A stretch of 6,613 nt of DNA from Oscillospiraceae bacterium (GCA_014858325.1 RKCM01000226.1:1-6613); one strand, 5' to 3'; positions 1 to 6,004 are shown, counted from the stretch's first letter. Notes: generated by a model from the letters alone, not told the origin. Made by a program: numbers and translations.

Positions 1-1
1 T

Positions 2-130
2 GTTGCAAAGAAGCTGTTTGATGAGATCAGCCCCAAGTACGCTGACCGCAACGGCGGCTACACCCGCATCATCAAGATCGGCGCTCGCCGCGGCGACGCA
101 GCTGAGATGGCAGTTCTGGAGCTCGTCTAA
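2..130 (+). CDS. rplQ: Ribosomal protein L17, C-terminal part (5' end outside window)
   Basis: The first 42 codons in the window, followed by TAA, encode the C-terminal end of large-subunit ribosomal protein bL17. The diagnostic part is the stretch reading NGGYTRIIKIGARRGDAAEM, the conserved L17 tail (typically GGYTRI followed by a basic RRGDAAxM block) that contacts 23S rRNA. The protein is a structural component of the 50S subunit. In Firmicutes rplQ is normally the last gene of the large ribosomal/rpoA operon, and a strong terminator right after it fits that position. The start codon and N-terminal part lie before the window, so total length cannot be judged. No frameshift or unusual residue is seen in the visible part. 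Confidence 0.95.
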   Translation, partial: VAKKLFDEISPKYADRNGGYTRIIKIGARRGDAAEMAVLELV

Positions 131-160
131 TCGACTCGGACTGTAACAACAGTTTTTCAA

Positions 161-192
161 CGCTCTCTCCCCTATGGGGAGGGGGCGTTTTT
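161..192 (+). terminator. Rho-independent terminator after rplQ
   Basis: A 12-bp stem (161-172 with 176-187, two G-U wobbles) closes on a 3-nt TAT loop and is followed directly by five T residues (188-192). It lies 30 nt after the rplQ stop codon and precedes the promoter of the next gene, so it probably ends the ribosomal protein operon. This is the only classical hairpin-plus-T-run terminator I find in the window. Confidence 0.92.
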
Positions 193-220
193 GTGTTGCA
201 GAAAGTTCACGGAATGGCTC

Positions 221-249
221 TTGGAATCCGCCGCCCTGCGTGCTATACT
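221..249 (+). promoter_or_regulatory. Sigma-A type promoter with extended -10 for the lipoprotein gene
   Basis: TTGGAA (221-226, 4/6 match to TTGACA) is followed after 17 nt by TATACT (244-249, 5/6 match to TATAAT). TG at 241-242 plus one base gives an extended -10 (TGCTATACT). Transcription would start near 256, leaving a leader of about 40 nt before the AUG at 298. The site sits between the rplQ terminator and the lipoprotein start, and it may drive the downstream two-component genes as well, because no terminator is seen between them. Confidence 0.75.
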
Positions 250-297
250 TAATACTGTATCCGTTTGCCCATTTTGGGGCGAGAGGAGGGAAACGGG

Positions 298-1602
298 ATG
301 AAGAAACTGCGACGCCTGCTGGCTGCGTGCGCCCTGCTGGCCCTGCTGCTGACGGGCTGCAGCGTGCCCCTGCCGGAGAACCGGCAGGTGGAGGACCTGC
401 TCCGCGCGCCCCGTCTGGCGGGCGATTACGGCGACATCCAGACCGCCCTCAACGACCGGCTGGGGGAGAGCGCCCAGCTGAAATATCCGCTGCAGGGCGA
501 GCTGCTTTCCCCCTTTGTGCTGGCCGATCTGGACGGCGACGGGGAGCAGGACGCAGCGGTGCTTTACACCACTGCCCAGAGCACCAACGTCTGCCTTGCC
601 ATCCTGCAAAAGGATGGCAGCGGGGTCTGGCAGGTGCGCCAGACCATGGAGGGCCTGGCCGACGCGGTGGACACCGTCCGGCTGGCACAATTGCAGACGG
701 GCGGGGCCACCCAGGTGGTGGTGGGCTACGTTGCCTCGCAGGGGGACCACTATCTGGCTGTCTACTCCTATGCAGGCGGGCAGCTGGAGGCCATTCTGGA
801 GCAGCCCTACGAGCAGTACCTGGTGGAGGACATTACGGGCGGGGGCAATCAGGACCTGATCCTGATGTCCACGCTGGAGGACGGCGGCGTACAGATCGAG
901 CTGCTGACCGTCGATAAAGAGGGCAGTTTCCAACAGGTGGCGGCCATGGGCCTTTCGGCAGATAAGTTCTCCGGCTGTGCGGCTGTGACCGCGGGCACCG
1001 GGGCCGATGGGCTGCATTACCTCGTGCTGGACGGCTGGACCGGCATTTCCGGCAACAATCTGGCGACGGTGCTGCTCCGTTTTGATGAGGAGAGCCAGCA
1101 GATGGTACCGGCCAGACAGATCAACACCCAGGAGCTGTACAACCAGTCGCTGCGGAACGTGCCCGGGCTGATCAGCCGGGACCTGGACGGCGACGGGACG
1201 GTGGAGATCCCCACCCAGCCCGACGAAGCGGGCCTGCTGAACATGAGCCAGAGCCGACGGATGGATTTCATCGTCTGGATGGATTACACCAGCCCCCAGC
1301 CCAAAAAGAGCTTTGGCATCCTGGACGAAGAGACCAACTGCTACATCGAGCTCCCCATGGAGTGGGAGGGCAACCTGAAGCTGACCGACAGCGAGGAGGT
1401 GGAGGGGGCCGTGGAGCTGCGCACCGTGGACGAAGACCAGCTGGTGCTCACGTTGCGGCTGGTGCGCTCCAGCGTCAGCGATAAGGATTGGACGCGGCTG
1501 GGCGTGGTGGCGTCCCGCCAGATGCAGGCCAAACTGGGGCCGGGGATCGTCATTGAAGATGAGACGTATCGGCTGTCGCGGTCGCTGTATCGGCTGAACT
1601 AA
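298..1602 (+). CDS. Secreted lipoprotein of unknown function with DxDxDG (FG-GAP/VCBS-like) repeats
   Basis: A 434-residue protein I cannot name. Residues 1-21 are a clear lipoprotein signal peptide: MKKLRR, a hydrophobic stretch rich in Leu and Ala, then lipobox LLTGC with C21 as the expected lipidated cysteine, so the mature protein should be anchored on the outer face of the membrane. Two DLDGDG motifs (residues 77-82 and 295-300) and a degenerate copy, ITGGGNQDL (179-187), look like the calcium-binding loops of FG-GAP/VCBS-type beta-propeller blades; the fold assignment is inference. No catalytic motif is seen. The start at ATG 298 is set by AGGAGG at 284-289 with 8-nt spacing and by the signal peptide; an in-frame TTG at 265 has no such support. 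The gene has its own promoter and lies 114 bp upstream of a response regulator/histidine kinase pair, so a role as accessory sensor or target of that pair is plausible but unproven. Confidence 0.85.
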   Translation: MKKLRRLLAACALLALLLTGCSVPLPENRQVEDLLRAPRLAGDYGDIQTALNDRLGESAQLKYPLQGELLSPFVLADLDGDGEQDAAVLYTTAQSTNVCLAILQKDGSGVWQVRQTMEGLADAVDTVRLAQLQTGGATQVVVGYVASQGDHYLAVYSYAGGQLEAILEQPYEQYLVEDITGGGNQDLILMSTLEDGGVQIELLTVDKEGSFQQVAAMGLSADKFSGCAAVTAGTGADGLHYLVLDGWTGISGNNLATVLLRFDEESQQMVPARQINTQELYNQSLRNVPGLISRDLDGDGTVEIPTQPDEAGLLNMSQSRRMDFIVWMDYTSPQPKKSFGILDEETNCYIELPMEWEGNLKLTDSEEVEGAVELRTVDEDQLVLTLRLVRSSVSDKDWTRLGVVASRQMQAKLGPGIVIEDETYRLSRSLYRLN

Positions 1603-1607
1603 ACCAA

Positions 1608-1662
1608 CCCTCTCAGTCTGCGCTTTCGCGCAGCCAGCTCCCCCGAAGGGGGAGCCCTTGGC
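1608..1662 (+). repeat. One-arm intergenic hairpin repeat (copy 1)
   Basis: The element opens with CCCTCTCAG (1608-1616), 5 nt after the lipoprotein stop codon. It contains two perfect hairpins: CTGCGC/GCGCAG (1618-1623 with 1628-1633, TTTC loop) and GCTCCCCC/GGGGGAGC (1637-1644 with 1648-1655, GAA loop). The 23 nt at 1634-1656 match the reverse complement of 5849-5871 at 19 positions, one pair of differences being compensatory, so this is a single arm of the same family as the larger element after prmC. No T-run follows, so it is not a classical terminator. Downstream, before the next gene, a 10-bp palindrome CCTGCGCAGG lies at 1675-1684. No convincing promoter is seen between the repeat and the regulator start at 1717. 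Confidence 0.8.
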
Positions 1663-1716
1663 AAAACGGGAAAGCCTGCGCAGGACGAGAAACACGATAG
1701 AAATGGAGGACTTGCA

Positions 1717-2418
1717 ATGGTCAAGGTTCTGGTAGTAGAAGACGAGACCAGCATCCGCGAGATGATCGCGCTGAACCTGCGGCGGGCGGGGATGGAGGCT
1801 GTGGAGGCCGACAGCGCCGAGGCCGCCCTGCCCCTGCTGGAACAGAAGCCCGGCTGCGACGCGGCCATTCTGGACGTGATGCTGCCCGGCATGAACGGCT
1901 TCTCGCTCTGCGAGACCATCCGCCGCACCGACCAGAAGATCGGCATCATCATCCTCAGCGCCAAAGGGCAGGAGCAGGATAAGATCAAGGGCCTTTCCAT
2001 CGGCGCCGACGACTATATGACCAAGCCCTTCAGCGTCAGCGAACTGCTGGCCCGGGTCGGTGCCCTCTGCCGCCGGGTGGGCCGCTCGGCCGGAGGGGAG
2101 GAGAAGGGGAGCACCCCCTCCTCCCTCGTCAGCGGCAGCTTTGTGCTGGACGAGAACCGCCGGGTGCTGCTCAAGGCAGGCAAGTCCATTGAGCTGACGC
2201 AGGTGGAGTTCCAGATCATGGAGCTGTTTTTCCGCAACCCCGGCGTGGCGCTGGTGCGGGAAAAGATCCTGAAGGGCGTGTGGGGCGAAAACTATTTTGG
2301 TGATGTGAAGATCGTGGATGTGAACATCCGCCGCCTGCGCATGAAGGTGGAGGACGAGCCCAGCCACCCCGCCCATATCCTGACGGTGTGGGGCTACGGC
2401 TATCGGTGGGAGGAATAA
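1717..2418 (+). CDS. OmpR/PhoB-family response regulator
   Basis: This 233-residue protein has the full two-domain layout of an OmpR/WalR-like DNA-binding response regulator. The receiver domain (about 1-120) shows acidic pocket E8/D9, phospho-acceptor D53 in LDVMLPGMNG, S81 at the switch Ser/Thr position in ILSAKG, Y100 as aromatic switch and conserved K103 in TKPF. A polar linker (about 122-137) leads to a winged-helix DNA-binding domain (about 139-232) with ELTQVEFQIMELF, the recognition-helix region VDVNIRRLRMKVE and the C-terminal hairpin ending WGYGYRW. It probably activates or represses promoters after phosphorylation by the kinase encoded 5 nt downstream. The start at ATG 1717 is supported by GGAGG at 1705-1709. 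The target genes and exact orthology (WalR, PhoP or a gut Clostridia-specific group) cannot be told from sequence alone. Confidence 0.95.
   Translation: MVKVLVVEDETSIREMIALNLRRAGMEAVEADSAEAALPLLEQKPGCDAAILDVMLPGMNGFSLCETIRRTDQKIGIIILSAKGQEQDKIKGLSIGADDYMTKPFSVSELLARVGALCRRVGRSAGGEEKGSTPSSLVSGSFVLDENRRVLLKAGKSIELTQVEFQIMELFFRNPGVALVREKILKGVWGENYFGDVKIVDVNIRRLRMKVEDEPSHPAHILTVWGYGYRWEE
2409..2413 (+). promoter_or_regulatory. Ribosome binding site of the histidine kinase, inside the regulator gene
   Basis: GGAGG at 2409-2413 lies within the last codons of the response regulator, 10 nt before ATG 2424. It selects 2424 rather than the in-frame GTG at 2388, and implies translational coupling of regulator and kinase. 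Confidence 0.7.
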
Positions 2419-2423
2419 AGAGG

Positions 2424-3845
2424 ATGCGGAGTGGGATCACCCGCCGCTGGCTGCGGGGCAACCTGCTGCTGACGGTGCTGCTGGTGGTGCTGGTGGAGGC
2501 CATGTTCCTGTACAGCTACACCCGCAGCTACTACAATGGCGTGCAGCAGACCATGATGCGGCGCTTTTCCTCCATCAGCGGCCAGCTGAAAATGTACACC
2601 GGCGATACGGCGCAAAAAGCCGCCGCCAGCCGCAGTGTGGCCCTCCGCCGGATGGTGGAGCAGTTTTCCGATAAGGATAAATTCGAGTTTATGCTGCTGG
2701 ACAGCTACGGCGGCGTCATCGCCTCGTCCAGCGGCACCGACGCCGAGAGCATCGTCACCGCCAAGGACTTTGCGGATGCGCAGGATGCGCCGGACGGCGT
2801 GGGTGTGGCCATCTACCACACCGCCAGCGGCGAGCCCGTGATGTCGGTGTGCAGCCTTGTGCCCTACGCTGCCGAGGACGTGGCCGCCATGCGGCTGGTG
2901 ACGAGCCTTTCCCTTGTGGGGCGGCAGCTGAAAAACGCCATCCTCGTCAGTCTGGTGGTGGTGGCGGCCATCCTGGCCTTTACCGTGACATCGGGCCTTT
3001 ACTTTGTGCGCAGCATCGTGGTGCCGCTGGGGCAGGTGGAGCGCACCGCCGCCGGCATCGCCCGGGGAGAGCTGGACGTCCGCCTGCCGGTGCGGGGCGA
3101 CCAGCGGGACGAGGTGGACCGGCTCCGGGGTACCATCAACCAGATGGCCGAGGGGCTGGAAGAGACCGAAAAGATGAAGAATGAGTTCATCAGCTCGGTC
3201 TCCCATGAGCTGCGCACCCCGCTGACCTCCATCCGGGGCTGGGTGGAGACCCTGCGCTCGCTGGACGACCCGGCGGACGAAAACTACCGCAAGGGGCTGG
3301 AGATCATCAACAACGAGACGGCCCGGCTCTACAACATGGTGGAGGAGCTGCTGGATTTCAGCCGCCTGCAAAATGGGCGCATCCAGATGCACAACCGCCC
3401 CCTCGATCTGGTGGCGGAGCTGACCGATGCGGTGCTCTTCTGCGAGGCCCGCATCCAGCGGGAGGGGCTCATCCTCTCCTACGCGGAGCCCGAGGAGATG
3501 ATCCCCGTCTACGCCGACCCCGACCGCCTGCGGCAGGTGTTCATCAACATCCTGGACAACGCCATCAAGTATTCGGCCCCCGGCGGGCGGATCACCGTCA
3601 AGCTCTGGAAGGGCGAGTACAAGGCCTTTGTGGAGATCCTCGATCAGGGCCGGGGCATCCCGCCCGAGGACCTGGAAAACGTGAAGACCAAGTTCTACAA
3701 GGGCAGCAACGCCGTCCGGGGCAGCGGCATCGGGCTGGCGCTGGTGGATTCCATCATGACGGCGCTGGACGGCACCTTTGATATCCAGAGTACGCTGGGA
3801 AGAGGTACGGTGGTCACATTGGGACTGCCGCTTTATCAGAAATAG
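2424..3845 (+). CDS. Membrane sensor histidine kinase (HAMP-HisKA-HATPase)
   Basis: A 473-residue kinase and the likely partner of the preceding regulator. TM1 is about residues 13-32. An extracytoplasmic sensor region of about 140 residues (33-171) contains DSYGGVIASSSG (93-104), reminiscent of the central strands of PAS/CACHE-like sensor folds. TM2 is about 172-195 and is followed by a HAMP linker (about 196-247). The HisKA domain carries phospho-acceptor H261 in SVSHELRTPLTS. The catalytic domain has the N-box (N375 and N379 in NILDNAIKYS), G1 box DQGRGI (407-412), F-box TKFYKGS and G2 box GSGIGLAL (433-440). The ATP lid between G1 and G2 looks a few residues shorter than in WalK-type kinases. 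All catalytic motifs are intact. It should autophosphorylate at H261 and pass phosphate to D53 of the regulator. The ligand is unknown; the upstream lipoprotein or an envelope stress cue are guesses. Confidence 0.94.
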   Translation: MRSGITRRWLRGNLLLTVLLVVLVEAMFLYSYTRSYYNGVQQTMMRRFSSISGQLKMYTGDTAQKAAASRSVALRRMVEQFSDKDKFEFMLLDSYGGVIASSSGTDAESIVTAKDFADAQDAPDGVGVAIYHTASGEPVMSVCSLVPYAAEDVAAMRLVTSLSLVGRQLKNAILVSLVVVAAILAFTVTSGLYFVRSIVVPLGQVERTAAGIARGELDVRLPVRGDQRDEVDRLRGTINQMAEGLEETEKMKNEFISSVSHELRTPLTSIRGWVETLRSLDDPADENYRKGLEIINNETARLYNMVEELLDFSRLQNGRIQMHNRPLDLVAELTDAVLFCEARIQREGLILSYAEPEEMIPVYADPDRLRQVFINILDNAIKYSAPGGRITVKLWKGEYKAFVEILDQGRGIPPEDLENVKTKFYKGSNAVRGSGIGLALVDSIMTALDGTFDIQSTLGRGTVVTLGLPLYQK

Positions 3846-3862
3846 ACAAACAGGAGAACTCC

Positions 3863-4810
3863 ATGAATCGACCCAAAACCGAACGTTTTAAGACCAGTGT
3901 GGGCGGACAGGCCCTGATGGAAGGCATCATGATGCGGGGCCCGCAGAAGATCTGTGTCGCGGTCCGCAAGCCAGACGGCACCATTGAAACCAAACTGGAA
4001 GAGGTGCCCCACCATGGCATCTGGACCAAGATCCCCCTCGTGCGCGGGGCCATCTCGATGATCGAGAGCCTGATTCTGGGCTACCGCTATATGATGTATT
4101 CCGCACAGGTGAGCATGGGCGACGACTACGACGCCGAAGCCGAGGAATCGGCCTTTGAAAAATGGGTGGGCGACCATCTGGGCAAACAGGCCGAGGATGT
4201 CCTGCTGGCAGCGGCGGCAGTGCTGGGCGGTCTGTTCGCCATTTTGCTGTTCACCGTGCTGCCTACGGTGCTGGTGGGCGGGCTGAACCGTCTGCTGCCG
4301 CTGGGCCGCTGGGGCAAGGTGATCTTGGAAGCGGTGCTGAAGGTGGCCATCTTCCTCACCTACATGGTAGCCATCTCCAAGATGAAGGAGATCCACCGGG
4401 TGTTCGAGTACCACGGGGCCGAGCATAAGACCATCGCCTGCTACGAGGCGGGGGAGACGCTGACCGTGGAGAACGTCCGCAAGTACACCCGGTTCCACCC
4501 CCGGTGCGGCACCAGCTTTTTGATCCTGGTGGTCATCGTCAGCGTATTTTTGTACAGCGTGCTGCCCTGGAGCAGCACCGGGCTGCGGGTGCTGTTCAAG
4601 CTGCTGCTGCTGCCCCTCGTGATGGGCATCAGCTACGAGCTGCTGAAATGGTGCGGCCGCTCGGACAACCTCGCCACCCGCATCATCCGTCAGCCGGGCA
4701 TCTGGGTGCAGCATCTGACGGTGTTTGAGCCCGATGACAGCATGATCGAGGTGGCCATTGCGGCCGTGACCCCCGTGCTGCCCGAGGACCCGGAGGACGG
4801 CCGATGGTAA
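3863..4810 (+). CDS. DUF1385 (YqhQ-family) multi-pass membrane protein
   Basis: A 315-residue protein with the full set of DUF1385 signatures as I know them from B. subtilis YqhQ: GGQALMEGIMMRG (14-26), EYHGAEHKTI (182-191), the region ending RFHPRCGTSF (210-219) and a C-terminal block starting QPGIWVQ at 277 and running to about 301 with EPDDSMIEVAI. Four hydrophobic segments (about 113-135, 155-173, 219-240 and 245-265) suggest an integral membrane protein. The conserved His, Glu and Cys residues (H184, E187, H188, H212, C215) look like a metal or catalytic site, but the biochemical function is not established to my knowledge. AGGAGA at 3852-3857 sets the start, 17 nt after the kinase. The gene overlaps prmC by 7 nt. 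A yqhQ-prmC association recurs in Firmicutes, from memory, so a link to translation termination or the methyltransferase is possible. Length is normal for the family. Confidence 0.92.
   Translation: MNRPKTERFKTSVGGQALMEGIMMRGPQKICVAVRKPDGTIETKLEEVPHHGIWTKIPLVRGAISMIESLILGYRYMMYSAQVSMGDDYDAEAEESAFEKWVGDHLGKQAEDVLLAAAAVLGGLFAILLFTVLPTVLVGGLNRLLPLGRWGKVILEAVLKVAIFLTYMVAISKMKEIHRVFEYHGAEHKTIACYEAGETLTVENVRKYTRFHPRCGTSFLILVVIVSVFLYSVLPWSSTGLRVLFKLLLLPLVMGISYELLKWCGRSDNLATRIIRQPGIWVQHLTVFEPDDSMIEVAIAAVTPVLPEDPEDGRW
4792..4796 (+). promoter_or_regulatory. Ribosome binding site of prmC, inside the yqhQ-family gene
   Basis: GGAGG at 4792-4796 sits 7 nt before ATG 4804 and within the coding region of the DUF1385 gene, whose stop codon is at 4808-4810. 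This favours 4804 over the next in-frame ATG (4819) and indicates coupled translation. Confidence 0.75.
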
Positions 4811-5772
4811 ACGAAGCGATGCAGCCCCGGGAGGCGCTGCGGGAGGTGGAGCGCCGCCTTGCCGCGGCCGGGTGCCCGGACGCAGACTTTGATGCGCGGG
4901 AGCTTTTCCGTCTTGCTGCGGGCCGGGACGTGCGGCTCAGCGACCGCCCCCTCTCTGCCGAGGAGGCCGACCGGCTGGAGGCCCTGACCGCCCGGCGGGA
5001 AGGGCGGGAACCGCTGCAGTACCTTTGCGGCACCTGGCCCTTTTTGGATTTTGAGCTAGCCGTGGGCCCCGGCGTCCTCTGCCCAAGAGCAGATACCGAG
5101 ATCGTGGCCGAAACGGCGGCAGAGATGCTGCAGGGGATCGAACACCCGAAGGTGCTGGACCTCTGCGCGGGCACGGGCTGCCTGGGGCTTGGCGTCAAGC
5201 GCTTCTGCCCGGCGGCGGAGGTGACCTGCGTGGAGAAGAGCCCCGAGGCTTTCCCGTATCTGGAAAAGAACGCCCGACTGGCCCTGAAGCAGAACATCCG
5301 CAACGGCACCGAGAATGTGCTGGAAGGGTCTGCTTTTGAGGAAGAAGAAGCGCCGCAGTTTGACTGGGGCCCGGCCCTGAACGCCTTGAAAGCCAAGGCA
5401 GCGCCCGCTTACAGTGTCCGGCCGGTGCAGGGAGATCTCTTTGCCTACTGGCAGAGCCTGCCGGAGGGGAGCCTGGACCTCGTCGTGTCCAACCCCCCGT
5501 ACCTGACCGCCGAGGAGATGCAGCAATTGCAGCCCGAAGTGGCCCGGGAGCCTGCCATGGCGCTGGAAGCCGGGGAGGATGGGCTGGTGTTTTACCGGGC
5601 GCTGGCGCAGCACTACCGGGCGGCCCTGCGCCCCGGCGGCGCACTGGTGCTGGAGATCGGCTGGCAGCAGCGCCGGGCTGTGACGGCCCTGCTGGCGGAA
5701 AACGGCTGGCGGGACATCGAATGCCGGAAAGACTACGGCGGCAACGATCGATGCGTTATTGCGAGAAGGTAA
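4804..5772 (+). CDS. prmC: Peptide chain release factor N5-glutamine methyltransferase
   Basis: PrmC (HemK family) transfers a methyl group from S-adenosylmethionine to the glutamine of the GGQ motif in release factors RF1 and RF2, in the cytoplasm, and so supports efficient translation termination. The 322-residue protein shows an N-terminal helical release-factor-binding domain (about 1-85), then the family block GTWPFLDFELAVGPGVLCPR leading into PRADTE (94-99), SAM-binding motif I LDLCAGTGCLGLG (118-130) and the catalytic NPPYL (230-234) that binds the substrate glutamine. It is longer than the usual 280-290 residues: motif I to NPPY spans 111 residues against 68 in E. coli PrmC (my count from the recalled sequence). 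The extra 40-odd residues fall at about 160-202 and include an acidic run EEEE (179-182). Catalytic motifs are intact. The start overlaps the DUF1385 stop by 7 nt. No release-factor gene is adjacent. Confidence 0.94.
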   Translation: MVNEAMQPREALREVERRLAAAGCPDADFDARELFRLAAGRDVRLSDRPLSAEEADRLEALTARREGREPLQYLCGTWPFLDFELAVGPGVLCPRADTEIVAETAAEMLQGIEHPKVLDLCAGTGCLGLGVKRFCPAAEVTCVEKSPEAFPYLEKNARLALKQNIRNGTENVLEGSAFEEEEAPQFDWGPALNALKAKAAPAYSVRPVQGDLFAYWQSLPEGSLDLVVSNPPYLTAEEMQQLQPEVAREPAMALEAGEDGLVFYRALAQHYRAALRPGGALVLEIGWQQRRAVTALLAENGWRDIECRKDYGGNDRCVIARR

Positions 5773-5777
5773 ACGGG

Positions 5778-5897
5778 CTCGCCCTCTCCGTCACCTGCGG
5801 TGACACCTCTCCCAAAGGGAGAGGCAAGAACCCAACCGGGAACGACTTGGCTCTCCCTCTGGGAGAGCTGGACGCGTAAGCGGCCTGAGAGGGCGAG
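5778..5897. repeat. Two-arm, 120-bp near-palindromic intergenic repeat (copy 2, MITE/BIME-like)
   Basis: Perfect 11-bp terminal inverted repeats CTCGCCCTCTC (5778-5788) and GAGAGGGCGAG (5887-5897) bound the element, which starts 5 nt after the prmC stop. Inside are three perfect hairpins: GTCACC/GGTGAC (5790-5795 with 5799-5804), CCTCTCCC/GGGAGAGG (5806-5813 with 5817-5824, AAA loop) and GCTCTCCC/GGGAGAGC (5850-5857 with 5861-5868, TCT loop). The two outer arms are inverted copies of each other around a centre near 5829-5846: 25 nt at 5804-5828 match the reverse complement of the right arm at 22 positions, and two of the three differences compensate each other in the stem. No open reading frame or transposase lies inside. 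It may be a non-autonomous mobile element or a structured RNA at the prmC 3' end; without a T-run it is not a classical terminator. Confidence 0.85.
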
Positions 5898-5924
5898 GAC
5901 GCTAAAAATATTTGTCTAATTCAA

Positions 5925-5939
5925 ACAACTTCCTGTTGT
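5925..5939. promoter_or_regulatory. Short inverted repeat overlapping the recA -35 (possible operator)
   Basis: ACAAC (5925-5929) and GTTGT (5935-5939) form perfect 5-bp half-sites around TTCCT. The right half-site overlaps the proposed -35 hexamer of recA, where a repressor would be expected to bind. It does not match the canonical Gram-positive LexA/DinR box (GAAC-N4-GTTC core). With arms this short it could be chance. Confidence 0.3.
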
Positions 5940-5963
5940 AATATCTGGAATCTGTGGTATACT
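5936..5963 (+). promoter_or_regulatory. recA promoter with extended -10
   Basis: TTGTAA (5936-5941, 4/6 match to TTGACA) and TATACT (5958-5963, 5/6) are 16 nt apart, and TG at 5955-5956 makes an extended -10 (TGGTATACT). Transcription would start near 5970, about 55 nt before the recA AUG. The -10 hexamer and the TG extension are the same as in the promoter at 221-249. Confidence 0.75.
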
Positions 5964-5981
5964 AAAGGAGAAAGAGAACGG

Positions 5982-6004
5982 AAGCCCCCCTGTGAGGCGG
6001 GTTT
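5982..6004 (+). other. Hairpin in the recA leader
   Basis: AAGCCCCCC (5982-5990) can pair with GGCGGGTTT (5996-6004) around a TGTGA loop: nine positions with one G-U wobble and one C-C mismatch. It lies in the proposed 5' untranslated region, ending 8 nt before the Shine-Dalgarno sequence at 6013-6018. The T-run is only three bases, so a terminator is unlikely. An effect on mRNA stability or translation is possible but untested. Confidence 0.4.

Noticed and set aside
265..297. Upstream TTG start for the lipoprotein
   Set aside because: It would place 11 extra residues before a textbook signal peptide, lies very close to the predicted transcription start, and lacks a ribosome binding site; AGGAGG is positioned for ATG 298.
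174..917. Plus-strand open frame overlapping the rplQ terminator and the lipoprotein start
   Set aside because: It starts inside the terminator hairpin, has no ribosome binding site, and its product is Arg/Gly/Ala-rich low-complexity sequence typical of an out-of-frame reading.
1637..1655. GC-rich hairpin after the lipoprotein gene as a terminator
   Set aside because: No T-run follows the stem (next bases are CCTTGGC), and the same hairpin recurs as part of a repeat family.
172..2376. Very long open reading frame on the minus strand (734 codons), antisense to the lipoprotein and regulator genes
   Set aside because: Its protein is rich in His, Gln, Leu and Gly as expected from reading GC-rich CTG/GTG codons backwards, has no recognisable domain, and covers two well-supported plus-strand genes.
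2388..2423. GTG start for the histidine kinase inside the regulator gene
   Set aside because: No Shine-Dalgarno at suitable spacing; GGAGG at 2409-2413 serves ATG 2424, and the basic N-terminus plus TM1 begin there.
2400..4714. Further minus-strand open frames (2400-3392 and 3836-4714)
   Set aside because: Same compositional shadow effect opposite the kinase and DUF1385 genes, whose conserved motifs fix the plus strand as coding.
5850..5868. Hairpin after prmC as a Rho-independent terminator
   Set aside because: It is followed by TGGACGCG rather than a T-run; it is better explained as one arm of the 120-bp repeat. Rho-dependent or structure-linked 3'-end formation is not excluded.
5778..5897. 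CRISPR array
   Set aside because: The repeated units are inverted, only two in number, self-complementary throughout and without regular spacers; no cas gene is present.
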